Shown: positions 1 to 8,168 of the stretch, piece by piece
How the letters are laid out: each line of letters opens with the position of its first letter
Numbering within the stretch: the stretch's first letter is position 1
DNA from: DASSKA01 sp963839365
GTDB taxonomy: Bacteria; Actinomycetota; Actinomycetes; Propionibacteriales; Nocardioidaceae
Assembly: GCA_963839365.1 (NCBI GenBank)
Contig: CAWIUT010000001.1
Location: 124,001-188,000 of the forward strand
Direction: 5' to 3'
Length of the DNA: 64,000 nt
The notes under the pieces: model-generated
What the model saw: only the letters and a program-made list of their open reading frames with translations
Database searches by the model: none
Told to the model about the DNA's origin: nothing
Program-made: the position numbers and the translations under genes

Positions 1-194
1 CGCGCAACGTGGAGTGGAAGAAGGGCATCTGCCAGCACCTCGGGTGGCCGCACCGAGACGCCGCGGACATCGCGCGCGCCTGGAAGCACATCTTGTCCAA
101 AGTCTCCTCGTTCGGCGACCTGGAACCCGCCCTGCTCGGTAGAGTCGAGGAGCTGATCAACTTCGTCACAGCCGGAGGGGGCCCGCATGAGTGA
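1..194 (+). CDS. C-terminal fragment of a DUF3097-like protein
   Basis: The reading frame is open from the left edge (first full codon at base 3) to TGA at 192-194, so only the last 64 or so codons are present. The segment around EWKKGICQHLGW and the tail LLGRVEELINFVT resemble, from memory, the end of the actinobacterial DUF3097 family, which commonly sits beside a DUF4870 gene and hemW. Function of that family is unknown. Its stop overlaps the ATG of the next gene (187), which suggests co-translation. The GTG at 9 is an internal valine rather than a start. Family assignment is recall-based and moderate. Confidence 0.55.
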   Translation, partial: RNVEWKKGICQHLGWPHRDAADIARAWKHILSKVSSFGDLEPALLGRVEELINFVTAGGGPHE

Positions 195-570
195 GCCGCC
201 CTTCGTCGCGCCGGCAGGCGGGCTTGCGCCCTCCTCGGAGGAGCGCACCTGGGCGTGGGTGTCGCACGCCGGCACGCTCCTGGCGCTCGCCGTGTCGGGG
301 GTGCTGGGCTTCGTGCCGCCGCTGGTGATCATGCTCACCAAGGGCACCGAGTCGGCGTTCGTGCGCCGCAACGCGGTGGAGTCGCTGAACTTCCAGATCT
401 CGATGTACCTCTACCTGGCGGCGTGCGTCGTCCTGGTGTTCGTGATCATCGGCTTCTTCTTGCTGGTGGCGCTCGGTGTCTTCGCGCTGGTGGCGATCAT
501 CCTGGCGACCGTGAAGGCGGCCAACGGGGAGGAGTTCCGCTACCCGCTCTGCATCCGCCTGGTGCGCTGA
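187..570 (+). CDS. DUF4870 domain membrane protein
   Basis: A 127-residue integral membrane protein. Hydrophobic segments lie near residues 27-50 and 70-110, with the family's conserved patch (RRNAVESLNFQ) between them around residues 62-72; this patch is the signature of DUF4870 proteins. The role is unknown. The start overlaps the end of the upstream gene by 8 bases, so the two are probably one operon. It converges on hemW with only 3 bases between the stop codons and no visible terminator, so the two transcripts must overlap. Confidence 0.85.
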   Translation: MSEPPFVAPAGGLAPSSEERTWAWVSHAGTLLALAVSGVLGFVPPLVIMLTKGTESAFVRRNAVESLNFQISMYLYLAACVVLVFVIIGFFLLVALGVFALVAIILATVKAANGEEFRYPLCIRLVR

Positions 571-573
571 GGC

Positions 574-1800
574 TCAGGGCAGCAGCTCGCGCACCACCAG
601 GTCGGCCAGCAGCCGGCCCTGCCGCGTGAGTACGACGCGCCCGTCGGGGACCGCCCCGAGGGCCACCAGGCCCCGCTCCCCCAGCTCCGGAAGCCGGTCC
701 CGGCCGGGTGCGTCGAGCACGTCGACCGGCAACCCGTCGGACAGCCTGGTCTCCAGCAGCACCCGTTCCACCCCTCGGGTCGCCGCGTCCAGCACCTCGC
801 GCCCGTGCGCGGGCGAGTGCCCCGCGCGCAGCCGGTCGGCGTACGCCGCGGGGTGCTTGACGTTCCACCAGCGCACCCCGTTGACGTGCGAGTGCGCCCC
901 CGGGCCGGCGCCCCACCAGTCCGCGCCGGTCCAGTAGAGCAGGTTGTGCCGACAGCGGTCGGCCTCGGCGCGTGCCCAGTTCGACACCTCGTACCAGCCC
1001 AGACCGGCGTCGCCCAGCATGTCGTCGGCGAGCAGGTACTTGTCGGCGAGGTCGTCCTCATCGGTCATCGGGATCTCGCCGCGCCGGATCCGGCGCGCCA
1101 GGGCGGTGCCCTCCTCCACGATCAGCGAGTACGCCGACAGGTGGTCGGGCGCGCTGTCCAGCGCGGTCGCCAGCGAGGTGCCCCAGTCCTCGAGCGACTC
1201 CCCCGGGGTGCCGTAGATCAGGTCCAGACTCACGCTTTCGAAGCCGGCATCCCGCGCCCACTGCACCACCTTCGGCACCCTTTCCGGGTCGTGGGTGCGG
1301 TCCAGCACCGCCAGCACGTGCGGCACCGCGGACTGCATGCCGAACGAGATTCGGTTGATGCCGCCTCGGCGCAACGCCGCCAGGTCGGCCGCGGTGACGC
1401 TGTCCGGGTTGGACTCCGTGGTCACCTCCGCCCCGGCCACCAGCCCGAACTCCGCCTCGATCGCAGCCACCACGCGCGTCAGGTCCCCCGGCGGCAGCAA
1501 CGTCGGCGTTCCGCCGCCGAAGAACACCGTGGACACCGGCACTTCGACCGGGCCGAGCACCTTGCGGGCCAGCCGGACCTCCTCGATCGCGGCGTCGGCG
1601 TAGGACGCGCGGGAGGCTCCGGGCGCGTCCCCCAGGTCGGTGGCGGTGTAGGTGTTGAAGTCGCAGTAGCCGCAGCGAACCGTGCAGAACGGCACGTGCA
1701 CGTAGAACCCGAACGGTCGGGTGCCGAGCCCTTCCAGCGCGTGATCGGGCAGCGCGCCGTCGCTCGGCGCCGGATCGCCCTCGGGCAGGGTGGACGGCAC
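574..1800 (-). CDS. hemW: Radical SAM heme chaperone HemW (coproporphyrinogen oxidase-like)
   Basis: 408-residue radical SAM protein. The FeS-cluster motif CTVRCGYC is at residues 39-46 (Cys39, 43, 46), preceded by the FYVHVPFC stretch typical of the HemN/HemW group, and followed by FGGGTPTLL near residue 95. HemW lacks oxidase activity in studied members and acts as a heme chaperone; the absence of an HemN-type N-terminal extension supports HemW. The start is GTG at 1800. In Actinobacteria hemW normally follows lepA directly; here they are 17 kb apart, separated by an accessory block. Confidence 0.93.
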   Translation of the reverse strand: MPSTLPEGDPAPSDGALPDHALEGLGTRPFGFYVHVPFCTVRCGYCDFNTYTATDLGDAPGASRASYADAAIEEVRLARKVLGPVEVPVSTVFFGGGTPTLLPPGDLTRVVAAIEAEFGLVAGAEVTTESNPDSVTAADLAALRRGGINRISFGMQSAVPHVLAVLDRTHDPERVPKVVQWARDAGFESVSLDLIYGTPGESLEDWGTSLATALDSAPDHLSAYSLIVEEGTALARRIRRGEIPMTDEDDLADKYLLADDMLGDAGLGWYEVSNWARAEADRCRHNLLYWTGADWWGAGPGAHSHVNGVRWWNVKHPAAYADRLRAGHSPAHGREVLDAATRGVERVLLETRLSDGLPVDVLDAPGRDRLPELGERGLVALGAVPDGRVVLTRQGRLLADLVVRELLP

Positions 1801-1981
1801 CCGACCATGCTGTCACGCCGCGCGCAGCAGCCGGCTGGGCGCCAGCCCGGTCGGTCGGCCCAGTCCGTCGGCCCGATCCGTCAGCCCAGCGCTAGGTAGA
1901 TCTCGGTAGCCCGGCGCAGGCCGGGCTCGACCACCGGGGACTGCGGATCCTGCCGCTTCCCCCCGGCGTGGGACCAGCGGC

Positions 1982-3004
1982 TCAGAGCCGCTGTTGCCGG
2001 TAGGCCGCGGCGACCTCCTTCAGCCGGCCGTGTGCCCCGCCGTACGTCGTCGGGTTGCCCGGCAGCCACTTCTTCGCAATCTTCGCGACCACGGTGTAGT
2101 TCGGGTTGCACACGTTGGCCATCGGGGACTCCGCGGTCTGGGAGACCAGCTGGTAGGCGTCGAGCCGATCCATCCCGCACAGCTCGGCGACCCAGTCGAC
2201 GAGGTCGACGTGCGCCACCCGGTAGGCGTCCTCCAGCGGCTTCGCCGAGCCGAGCGCCATCAGGTAGTCGTCGGACTCGATGCGGGGCCAGGGGGTGGCC
2301 GCCCCGGGCACCACGTCGAGGGCCAGCACGGAGTCCATCGCGGCCTCGACCGCCGTGCCGCAGGCCTCGCCCTCCCCCTGCCGGCAGTGCCCGTCCCCGA
2401 GCGAGAGCAGCGCGCCCTCGACGTTCACCCCGAAGTACGCCGTGACGCCCGCACGCATCTCCGGGGTGTCCAGGTTCCCGCCGTGGGCATCGGGCACGAT
2501 CGCGGACCGCACCTCGAAGGCGGCCGGCGCCACCCCGACGGTGCCGTGCATCGGGTCCATCGGGAGCACCACGGGATCGCCGTTGCCCGGGGTGAACGCC
2601 ACGGTGCCGGAGGACCGGTCCACGTCGTACATCCAGACCCGCTCCGGCAACGGCGGCTGCAGCGTCGCGGTGGCATGGGTGGACGTCAGCGCCCCGAACA
2701 GCGGGACGGTGGTGGAGGACGCGTAGTCGCGCGAGGGCTGGATGCTCACGAAGTGCACGGCCAACGTGTCGCCCGGGTGGGCGCCCTCGACGTGGAACGG
2801 CCCGGTCTGCGGGTTCAGGAACGGGAACTCGCAGACCTCGGAGACCAGGTCCGCGGGGCTCTTCACCTTGCCGGCGTAGCAGTCCTCGGTCCACACCTCG
2901 AGCACGCCGCCGGGTTTGACGGTGCGCACCGGGCGGACCCCACCGAAGGTCCACGCCAGCTCCTCGGGACCGGGCCTGTAGGTAAGCACTTCGAGATCGC
3001 TCAT
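1982..3004 (-). CDS. Acetamidase/formamidase family protein
   Basis: 340-residue member of the FmdA/AmdA family, cytoplasmic zinc-type amidases that hydrolyse formamide, acetamide or related short amides to ammonia and the acid. The family pattern is visible as GGVRPVRTVKPGG near the N-terminus, FLNPQTGPFHVEGAHPGDTL in the first third and HGGNLDTPEMRAG in the middle. The ATG at 3004 overlaps the stop of the upstream permease (bases 3001-3004), indicating translational coupling. The context suggests import of a nitrogen compound followed by amide cleavage. The exact substrate cannot be told from sequence. Confidence 0.9.
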   Translation of the reverse strand: MSDLEVLTYRPGPEELAWTFGGVRPVRTVKPGGVLEVWTEDCYAGKVKSPADLVSEVCEFPFLNPQTGPFHVEGAHPGDTLAVHFVSIQPSRDYASSTTVPLFGALTSTHATATLQPPLPERVWMYDVDRSSGTVAFTPGNGDPVVLPMDPMHGTVGVAPAAFEVRSAIVPDAHGGNLDTPEMRAGVTAYFGVNVEGALLSLGDGHCRQGEGEACGTAVEAAMDSVLALDVVPGAATPWPRIESDDYLMALGSAKPLEDAYRVAHVDLVDWVAELCGMDRLDAYQLVSQTAESPMANVCNPNYTVVAKIAKKWLPGNPTTYGGAHGRLKEVAAAYRQQRL

Positions 3005-4404
3005 GGCTGTCGTCCTTCCATCTCCTCGGGAACGCCCGGCATCTCCAGACGCCGCCCGGCCAGGTGCAGGCCGATGGCGAAGACCAGCCCGAGCCCCAGC
3101 CAGATCAGGCCGATCGTCTGGGCGGCCAGGTTGGCCGACCACAATACGTACCCGAGGATCACCACCCCGACCAGCGGCACCAGCCAGTGCTGGACGGCCC
3201 GGCTGCCACCGCGCACCACGTAGTGGCTGAACACCGACGCATGCAGCAGGATGAACGCGGTCAGCGCCCCGAAGTTCACCATCGTGGACAGCAACGCGAT
3301 CCCGTCGGAGCGGGAGGCCATGTAGACCCCCAGCGCGATCGAGACGGCCGCGATCAGGAATGTGGCGTTCTCCGGGACCCGATACTTCGGGTGCACCTTG
3401 CGCAGGAAGGCGGGCAGCTGCCGGTCCCGGGCCATCGCGAACAGCAGTCGCGAGGTGGCCGCCTGTGCCACCAGCGCGTCGGCGAAGCCCCAGGCGATCG
3501 CGGTCGCGACGGCGGTGAGCACCGACAGCCAGTGCCCGCCGGCCACCGCCGCGGCGTCGTAGAACGCGGTGCCGGCGGCGTCGCCCTTGGTCAAGAGCGT
3601 GTGCCGGTCGGGCACCAGCAGCGCGGCCACCCAGGTCTGCACCACGAACAGCACCCCGGCGAGCACCAGCGCCCCCACCATCGCGCGCCCGATCGAGTGG
3701 GCGCCTTCGCGGTTCTCCTCCGCCAGGGTGGAGATGGCGTCGAAGCCGAGGAACGACAACACCGCGATCGAGACCGCGGTGAACACGATCCCCACGCTGA
3801 ACGTGTGCGGGTCGTAGAACGGGATGGACGAGAAGCCGACCCCCTTGCCCTGCGCGAGCGCCCAGATGCCGATGGCCAGGAAGACCACCAGCACCACCAG
3901 CTCGGCGACCAGCATGTACTTGTTGACCCGTGCGGTGAGCTCGATGCCGAAGAAGTTGATCACCGTGTTCATCACGATGAAGAACACGACCCAGGCCCAC
4001 ACCGGCAGCACGGGCACGAAGCTGTTCATCGCGACGCCGGCCACGATGTACAGCAGCGCCGGCACCAGGATGTAGTCGAGCAGGATCATCCAGCCGCCGA
4101 TGAACCCGACCGGGCCTGCGATGCCACGACCGGCGTAGGTGTAGACCGAGCCGGCCATCGGGAACGCCCGCGACATCTGGGCGTACGACGCGGCGGTGAA
4201 CGCCATGCCGACCAGCCCGATGATGTAGGCGAGCGCCACCATCCCGCCGGAGGCGTTGTAGACGCTGCCGAAGATCCCGAACGGCGCGATCGGAACCATG
4301 AAGATCAGGCCGTAGATCAGCAGGTCCCACATCGACAGGGATCGCTTCAGCTCCTGCGTGTAGCCGTACTGCTCGATCGACGGCTCACGGGGCGGCATGG
4401 TCAT
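3001..4404 (-). CDS. APC-family amino acid/amine permease
   Basis: About 467 residues with roughly twelve hydrophobic segments, starting with the MWDLLIYGLIFMVPIAPFG segment that is typical of the APC superfamily; the second helix region contains SRAFPMAGSVYTYAGR, the family's substrate-binding loop pattern. It is predicted to be an inner-membrane secondary transporter for amino acids, polyamines or related amines. ATG at 4404 is chosen because GGGAG lies about six bases upstream; an in-frame ATG at 4416 and another at 4398 are alternatives. It overlaps the amidase gene by four bases, so the pair is likely an uptake-and-hydrolysis operon. Confidence 0.88.
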   Translation of the reverse strand: MTMPPREPSIEQYGYTQELKRSLSMWDLLIYGLIFMVPIAPFGIFGSVYNASGGMVALAYIIGLVGMAFTAASYAQMSRAFPMAGSVYTYAGRGIAGPVGFIGGWMILLDYILVPALLYIVAGVAMNSFVPVLPVWAWVVFFIVMNTVINFFGIELTARVNKYMLVAELVVLVVFLAIGIWALAQGKGVGFSSIPFYDPHTFSVGIVFTAVSIAVLSFLGFDAISTLAEENREGAHSIGRAMVGALVLAGVLFVVQTWVAALLVPDRHTLLTKGDAAGTAFYDAAAVAGGHWLSVLTAVATAIAWGFADALVAQAATSRLLFAMARDRQLPAFLRKVHPKYRVPENATFLIAAVSIALGVYMASRSDGIALLSTMVNFGALTAFILLHASVFSHYVVRGGSRAVQHWLVPLVGVVILGYVLWSANLAAQTIGLIWLGLGLVFAIGLHLAGRRLEMPGVPEEMEGRQP

Positions 4405-4455
4405 GACGGCTCCCATCTTCAGGTGGAAGCATCGTTGTCCCCCGGCCGCTGCCCG

Positions 4456-7400
4456 TCAATGCCTGGAGGCGCCGACCCTCCCGAGCCGCTGGTCGAGGTC
4501 TGCCAACCACGCGGACGCCCCGAGCTGCTCGTACGTCGTACGCGCCTGCTCGAGCCACCCCGCGGCCTCGTCGCCGCGTCCCCGACCGACCAGCCACACG
4601 CCGAGGTCTGCACGCGCCTGAGCCGCCCGCACAGTCGACCCCCACCGCTGGTAGAGCTCGATGGCACGCCGCAGGCCGTCCTCCACCTCCGGGGACCCAG
4701 GCTGGGTCCGCATCCGCCACAGCGCGTGGAAGCGGGTGCGATGAGCCTGCAACGCCAGCGGGAACAGATCCCGCTCGCCGCCGGCGAGCTCCGACAGCCG
4801 AGCCCAAGCGTCTCGGTCTTCCGCCTCCAGCACGCGCTCGGCGGCCTCGGCCCACACGTAGTGGAAGTCGTCACCGTGGCCCGAGGCCCCGAGCATCTTC
4901 TGCGTCGCGTCGAGGGCGCCCTCAACGCCCGCACCTACGCCTCGCTGGGCTCTGGCGCTCAGCGCTTCGGCGAGAACTCGAAAGGCGACGATCAGGGGGT
5001 CATCGACCGGGTCGAGAGAGCCGACCTCCCAGGACAGCTTCCACGGCTCGCCCCGCGCGCTCGCCACCCGCCAGGTCAGCGCTGAGACGACCGGGGCGTC
5101 CATCGGCGAAGCGCCCGAGCCGACCTCCTGGCACTGGAACGTCACCTCGTCCCAGGAGCCGTCCTCGACCAGGGCCAGGCAAAGGTTCACCCGGGCACCG
5201 GCGATGACGAAAGAGGTCCCGGTCGTCTGCGCCACCTCGACGGCTTCCCGCCCGTAGTGGACCGCGGCGGTGATGTTCTCGGGAGTGGAGAAGGCGTTGA
5301 GGTTGACCAGCACGCGGGCCAGCGACAGCGGCCGCCGCTCCGAACGGGCCAGGTTCGCGGCCGCCTCCAGCAGCGGTCGGCTCAGTGACATCAGGCCGTC
5401 GGTGCCGTAGTGGATGCCCATCAGTGTCAGGCAGTCGGCAATGGCCTCGCCGGCGCCGAGCCGCTGCGCGATCCGCAGGGTCTCCGTGCTCACCGGGCCG
5501 AAGTCACCGGAGTCCCCGGTCATGTTCTCCGCGTTGCCCAGCGCAAGGCCGAGCAGGAGCCGGGCCTGGTCTGCGTCGGTGCGGTCCTGCAGCGCCTCCC
5601 AGCGGGGCCGCGCCATCTGCAGCGCGGCCTCGGGTTCACCGAGGCCCGAACCCAAGATGCGGGCCTGGCGGGCGACGGCCAGCGCGGCGGCCACCTCGTC
5701 GCCGAGCTGGTCGAAGACCTGGGTTGCCTCCTGCGCGTGCTCGGCCCCTTCGTGGTAGCGCCCGGTGTGGAACATCGCCTCGGCCAGGTCCGAGGCGATC
5801 TGGGCTCGCTGCGCCGGGTCCGCGGCCTGTTCGTACGCGGCGTCCAGGTGTCCGGCTGCCTCCCCCGGTGCGCCCAATGCCAACGCCCGGTCGGCTGCCC
5901 GCCGCAGCTGTTCGACGGCGCGGTTGCGCAGCACCTCGCTGTCCTCGTCGCCAGGCACCGCGGCCAGGGCGTCGAGGTAGTGCTGGGCCAGCACCGGCAC
6001 CACGTCCTCCGAGCTGGCCGCCTCCTGCTCGAGCAGCTGCGCCACGGCCAGGTGAGTGGCCTTGCGGTCCCTCCGCGAGAGCGTGGAGTAGGCGACCTGC
6101 CGCACGACGGCCTGCACGAAGGAGTACCTGCCCACCTCCGCACTCAGCCGACTGGTCTCCTGCTGCAGCATCTGCAGCCGCACCAGCTCGGCCAGCACCC
6201 GCTCCAGCTCGCCACGGTCTGCCAGCTCCGGACACAACGCCGCCAGGTCCTCACGGCCGAAGAACCCACCCAGCACACAGGCCTTGTCCACCACCCGCCG
6301 CTGGGCCGGGGACAACGTGTCCAGCCGTGCGCTGACCAGCGCCTGCAACGTCGCCGGCGCCCCGATCGCGTCCAGGTCCAGGTTGCCGGCGTCGTCGGCC
6401 AGCACGTACTGACCGCCGCGGGGCACCACGACGTCCCGGTCGATCAGCGAACGCACCGTCTCCACGGCGTAGAGAGGGATGCCCTCCGTGCGCTGCACGA
6501 GACCGTCGCGCAGCCGTGCCGGCAAGCCGGCGACCAGCCCGTCCACGAGCTCAGCGACATCGGCATCCGGCAGGGTCGGCAGGTGCACCACCGTGGAGCG
6601 GCGGTTGGTGGCCAGCCCCGGCCGGTCTTCCAGCAGCTCGGGTCGGGTAACCAGGACGACGAAGCACGGGAAGGACGCCACCTTCAGTAAGTGCTCGACG
6701 AATGCCAACAGGCCCTCATCGGCGTGCTGGGCGTCGTCGACGACCAGCACCACGGTCTCCTGGCCGCCTCCAACGCGCTCCAGGAAGGTCACCCACGCGG
6801 TGAACAGGTCCTCGCGCGCGAAGCTGCCCACTGCCTCCGTGCCCAACAACCCCGCAAGGCGCGGCCTCATCCAGGCCCGCTCCTCGACGTCGGAAACGTG
6901 CCGCTTCAGGCCCAGGTCCAACAGCCGCTCGGTGGTCGGTTCCGAGTCCTGCTCCCCTCCGGAGTCTGGACCCTCAGCGTCGGTCCCAAGAGACACCTCC
7001 GCGGCCAACCTTCCGCGGACCGCCTCGGCCAGGGCGTAGAACGCCACCCCCTCGCCGTAGGCCAGACAGCGACCGCCGTGCCAGCGCACCTCGGTGGACA
7101 ACCCGTCGACGTACTTCTCGAACTCCCACGCCAACCGGGACTTCCCCACCCCCGGATCCCCGTCCAGCACCACCAACGCCGGCCGACCCGACTCCTCGGT
7201 GGCATGAAACAGCTCCTTGACCAGCCTCAGCTCCCGACCCCGCCCCACCAACGGCGCCTCCAGACCATCGGCCCGCTGCGCACCACCCCGAGCAGCCACC
7301 ACCGCCCGCACCGCCCACAACGGCACCGGCTCGACCTTCCCCTTCAACGCGTGACTACCCACATCCACATACGTGATCGCCAACGACGTCAACAACCGCG

Positions 7401-8160
7401 TCGTCTCATCCACCCACACCTGCCCCGGCGACGCCACCGACTGCACCCGCGACGCCGTGTTCACCGCATCCCCCGCGACCATCCCCTGCGCCTCCGCACC
7501 GATGGTCACCGCCACCTCACCGGTCACGATCCCGACCCGCATCGCCAGCTCCGCGACCCCCAGCTCCTCCCCCAACGCGCCCACCGCGTTCACCAGCTCC
7601 AGACCCGCCCGCACCGACCGCTCCGCATCATCCTCATGCGCAGCAGGCACCCCCCACACCGCCATCACCGCATCCCCGATGAACTTCTCCACCGTCCCGC
7701 CATAACGGCCGATGATCTGCCGGCACTCCTCGAAGTACCGCGACAGCAGCTCGCGAACCTCCTCCTGGTCCCGCGACTCCGACAAGCTCGTGAACCCCAC
7801 CAGATCCCCGAACAACACACTGGTCACCCGCCGCGCCGCCACCGGCCCCGACGAGACCGCAGCAGATGCCGCCGAACGCGGCTTCGGACTCACGGCTGTG
7901 CCACGAACACCCGCCCGGGTTCCGGGCTGCTGGGCGGCGCCGCACTCGTGGCAGAACCTGGCACCGGGGCTCAGCGGTTCACCACATGCGCTGCACGTGG
8001 TCGCCTCAGTCGGAGCACCGCAGCTGTTGCAGAACCGCGCGCCCGGCACCACCGGCTCGCCGCAGGCGGAACACATGGACGAAGCCATCGAGGCGCCGCA
8101 GCCGTTGCAGAACCGCGCGTCGTCCGGCTGCTGGGAGCCACAGTCTGAACATACGGTCAT
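4456..8160 (-). CDS. Zinc-ribbon class III adenylate cyclase with AAA ATPase and TPR-like tail
   Basis: 1,234 residues. Three zinc-ribbon CxxC pairs occupy residues 4-73. A class III cyclase domain spans about 108-285, with metal-binding Asp119 and Asp163, adenine-specifying Lys159 and Asp231, and transition-state Asn234/Arg238, so all catalytic positions look intact and favour ATP over GTP. An AAA module follows with Walker A (GDPGVGKS, about 334-341) and Walker B (LVVDDAQ), then a long helical repeat region to the C-terminus. The start at 8160 has a strong GAGGAGGA ribosome site; the GTG at 8172 lies inside that site. The architecture is known in Actinobacteria as signal-responsive cyclases. 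It overlaps or abuts the preceding transporter gene. Confidence 0.9.
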   Translation of the reverse strand: MTVCSDCGSQQPDDARFCNGCGASMASSMCSACGEPVVPGARFCNSCGAPTEATTCSACGEPLSPGARFCHECGAAQQPGTRAGVRGTAVSPKPRSAASAAVSSGPVAARRVTSVLFGDLVGFTSLSESRDQEEVRELLSRYFEECRQIIGRYGGTVEKFIGDAVMAVWGVPAAHEDDAERSVRAGLELVNAVGALGEELGVAELAMRVGIVTGEVAVTIGAEAQGMVAGDAVNTASRVQSVASPGQVWVDETTRLLTSLAITYVDVGSHALKGKVEPVPLWAVRAVVAARGGAQRADGLEAPLVGRGRELRLVKELFHATEESGRPALVVLDGDPGVGKSRLAWEFEKYVDGLSTEVRWHGGRCLAYGEGVAFYALAEAVRGRLAAEVSLGTDAEGPDSGGEQDSEPTTERLLDLGLKRHVSDVEERAWMRPRLAGLLGTEAVGSFAREDLFTAWVTFLERVGGGQETVVLVVDDAQHADEGLLAFVEHLLKVASFPCFVVLVTRPELLEDRPGLATNRRSTVVHLPTLPDADVAELVDGLVAGLPARLRDGLVQRTEGIPLYAVETVRSLIDRDVVVPRGGQYVLADDAGNLDLDAIGAPATLQALVSARLDTLSPAQRRVVDKACVLGGFFGREDLAALCPELADRGELERVLAELVRLQMLQQETSRLSAEVGRYSFVQAVVRQVAYSTLSRRDRKATHLAVAQLLEQEAASSEDVVPVLAQHYLDALAAVPGDEDSEVLRNRAVEQLRRAADRALALGAPGEAAGHLDAAYEQAADPAQRAQIASDLAEAMFHTGRYHEGAEHAQEATQVFDQLGDEVAAALAVARQARILGSGLGEPEAALQMARPRWEALQDRTDADQARLLLGLALGNAENMTGDSGDFGPVSTETLRIAQRLGAGEAIADCLTLMGIHYGTDGLMSLSRPLLEAAANLARSERRPLSLARVLVNLNAFSTPENITAAVHYGREAVEVAQTTGTSFVIAGARVNLCLALVEDGSWDEVTFQCQEVGSGASPMDAPVVSALTWRVASARGEPWKLSWEVGSLDPVDDPLIVAFRVLAEALSARAQRGVGAGVEGALDATQKMLGASGHGDDFHYVWAEAAERVLEAEDRDAWARLSELAGGERDLFPLALQAHRTRFHALWRMRTQPGSPEVEDGLRRAIELYQRWGSTVRAAQARADLGVWLVGRGRGDEAAGWLEQARTTYEQLGASAWLADLDQRLGRVGASRH

Positions 8161-8168
8161 GCTCCTCC

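Noticed and set aside
1881..1981. Minus-strand open frame after the amidase reading SPVVEPGLRRATEIYLALG before a stop
   Set aside because: It looks slightly protein-like, but has no start or ribosome site and is out of frame with the amidase; too short to call a gene or remnant.
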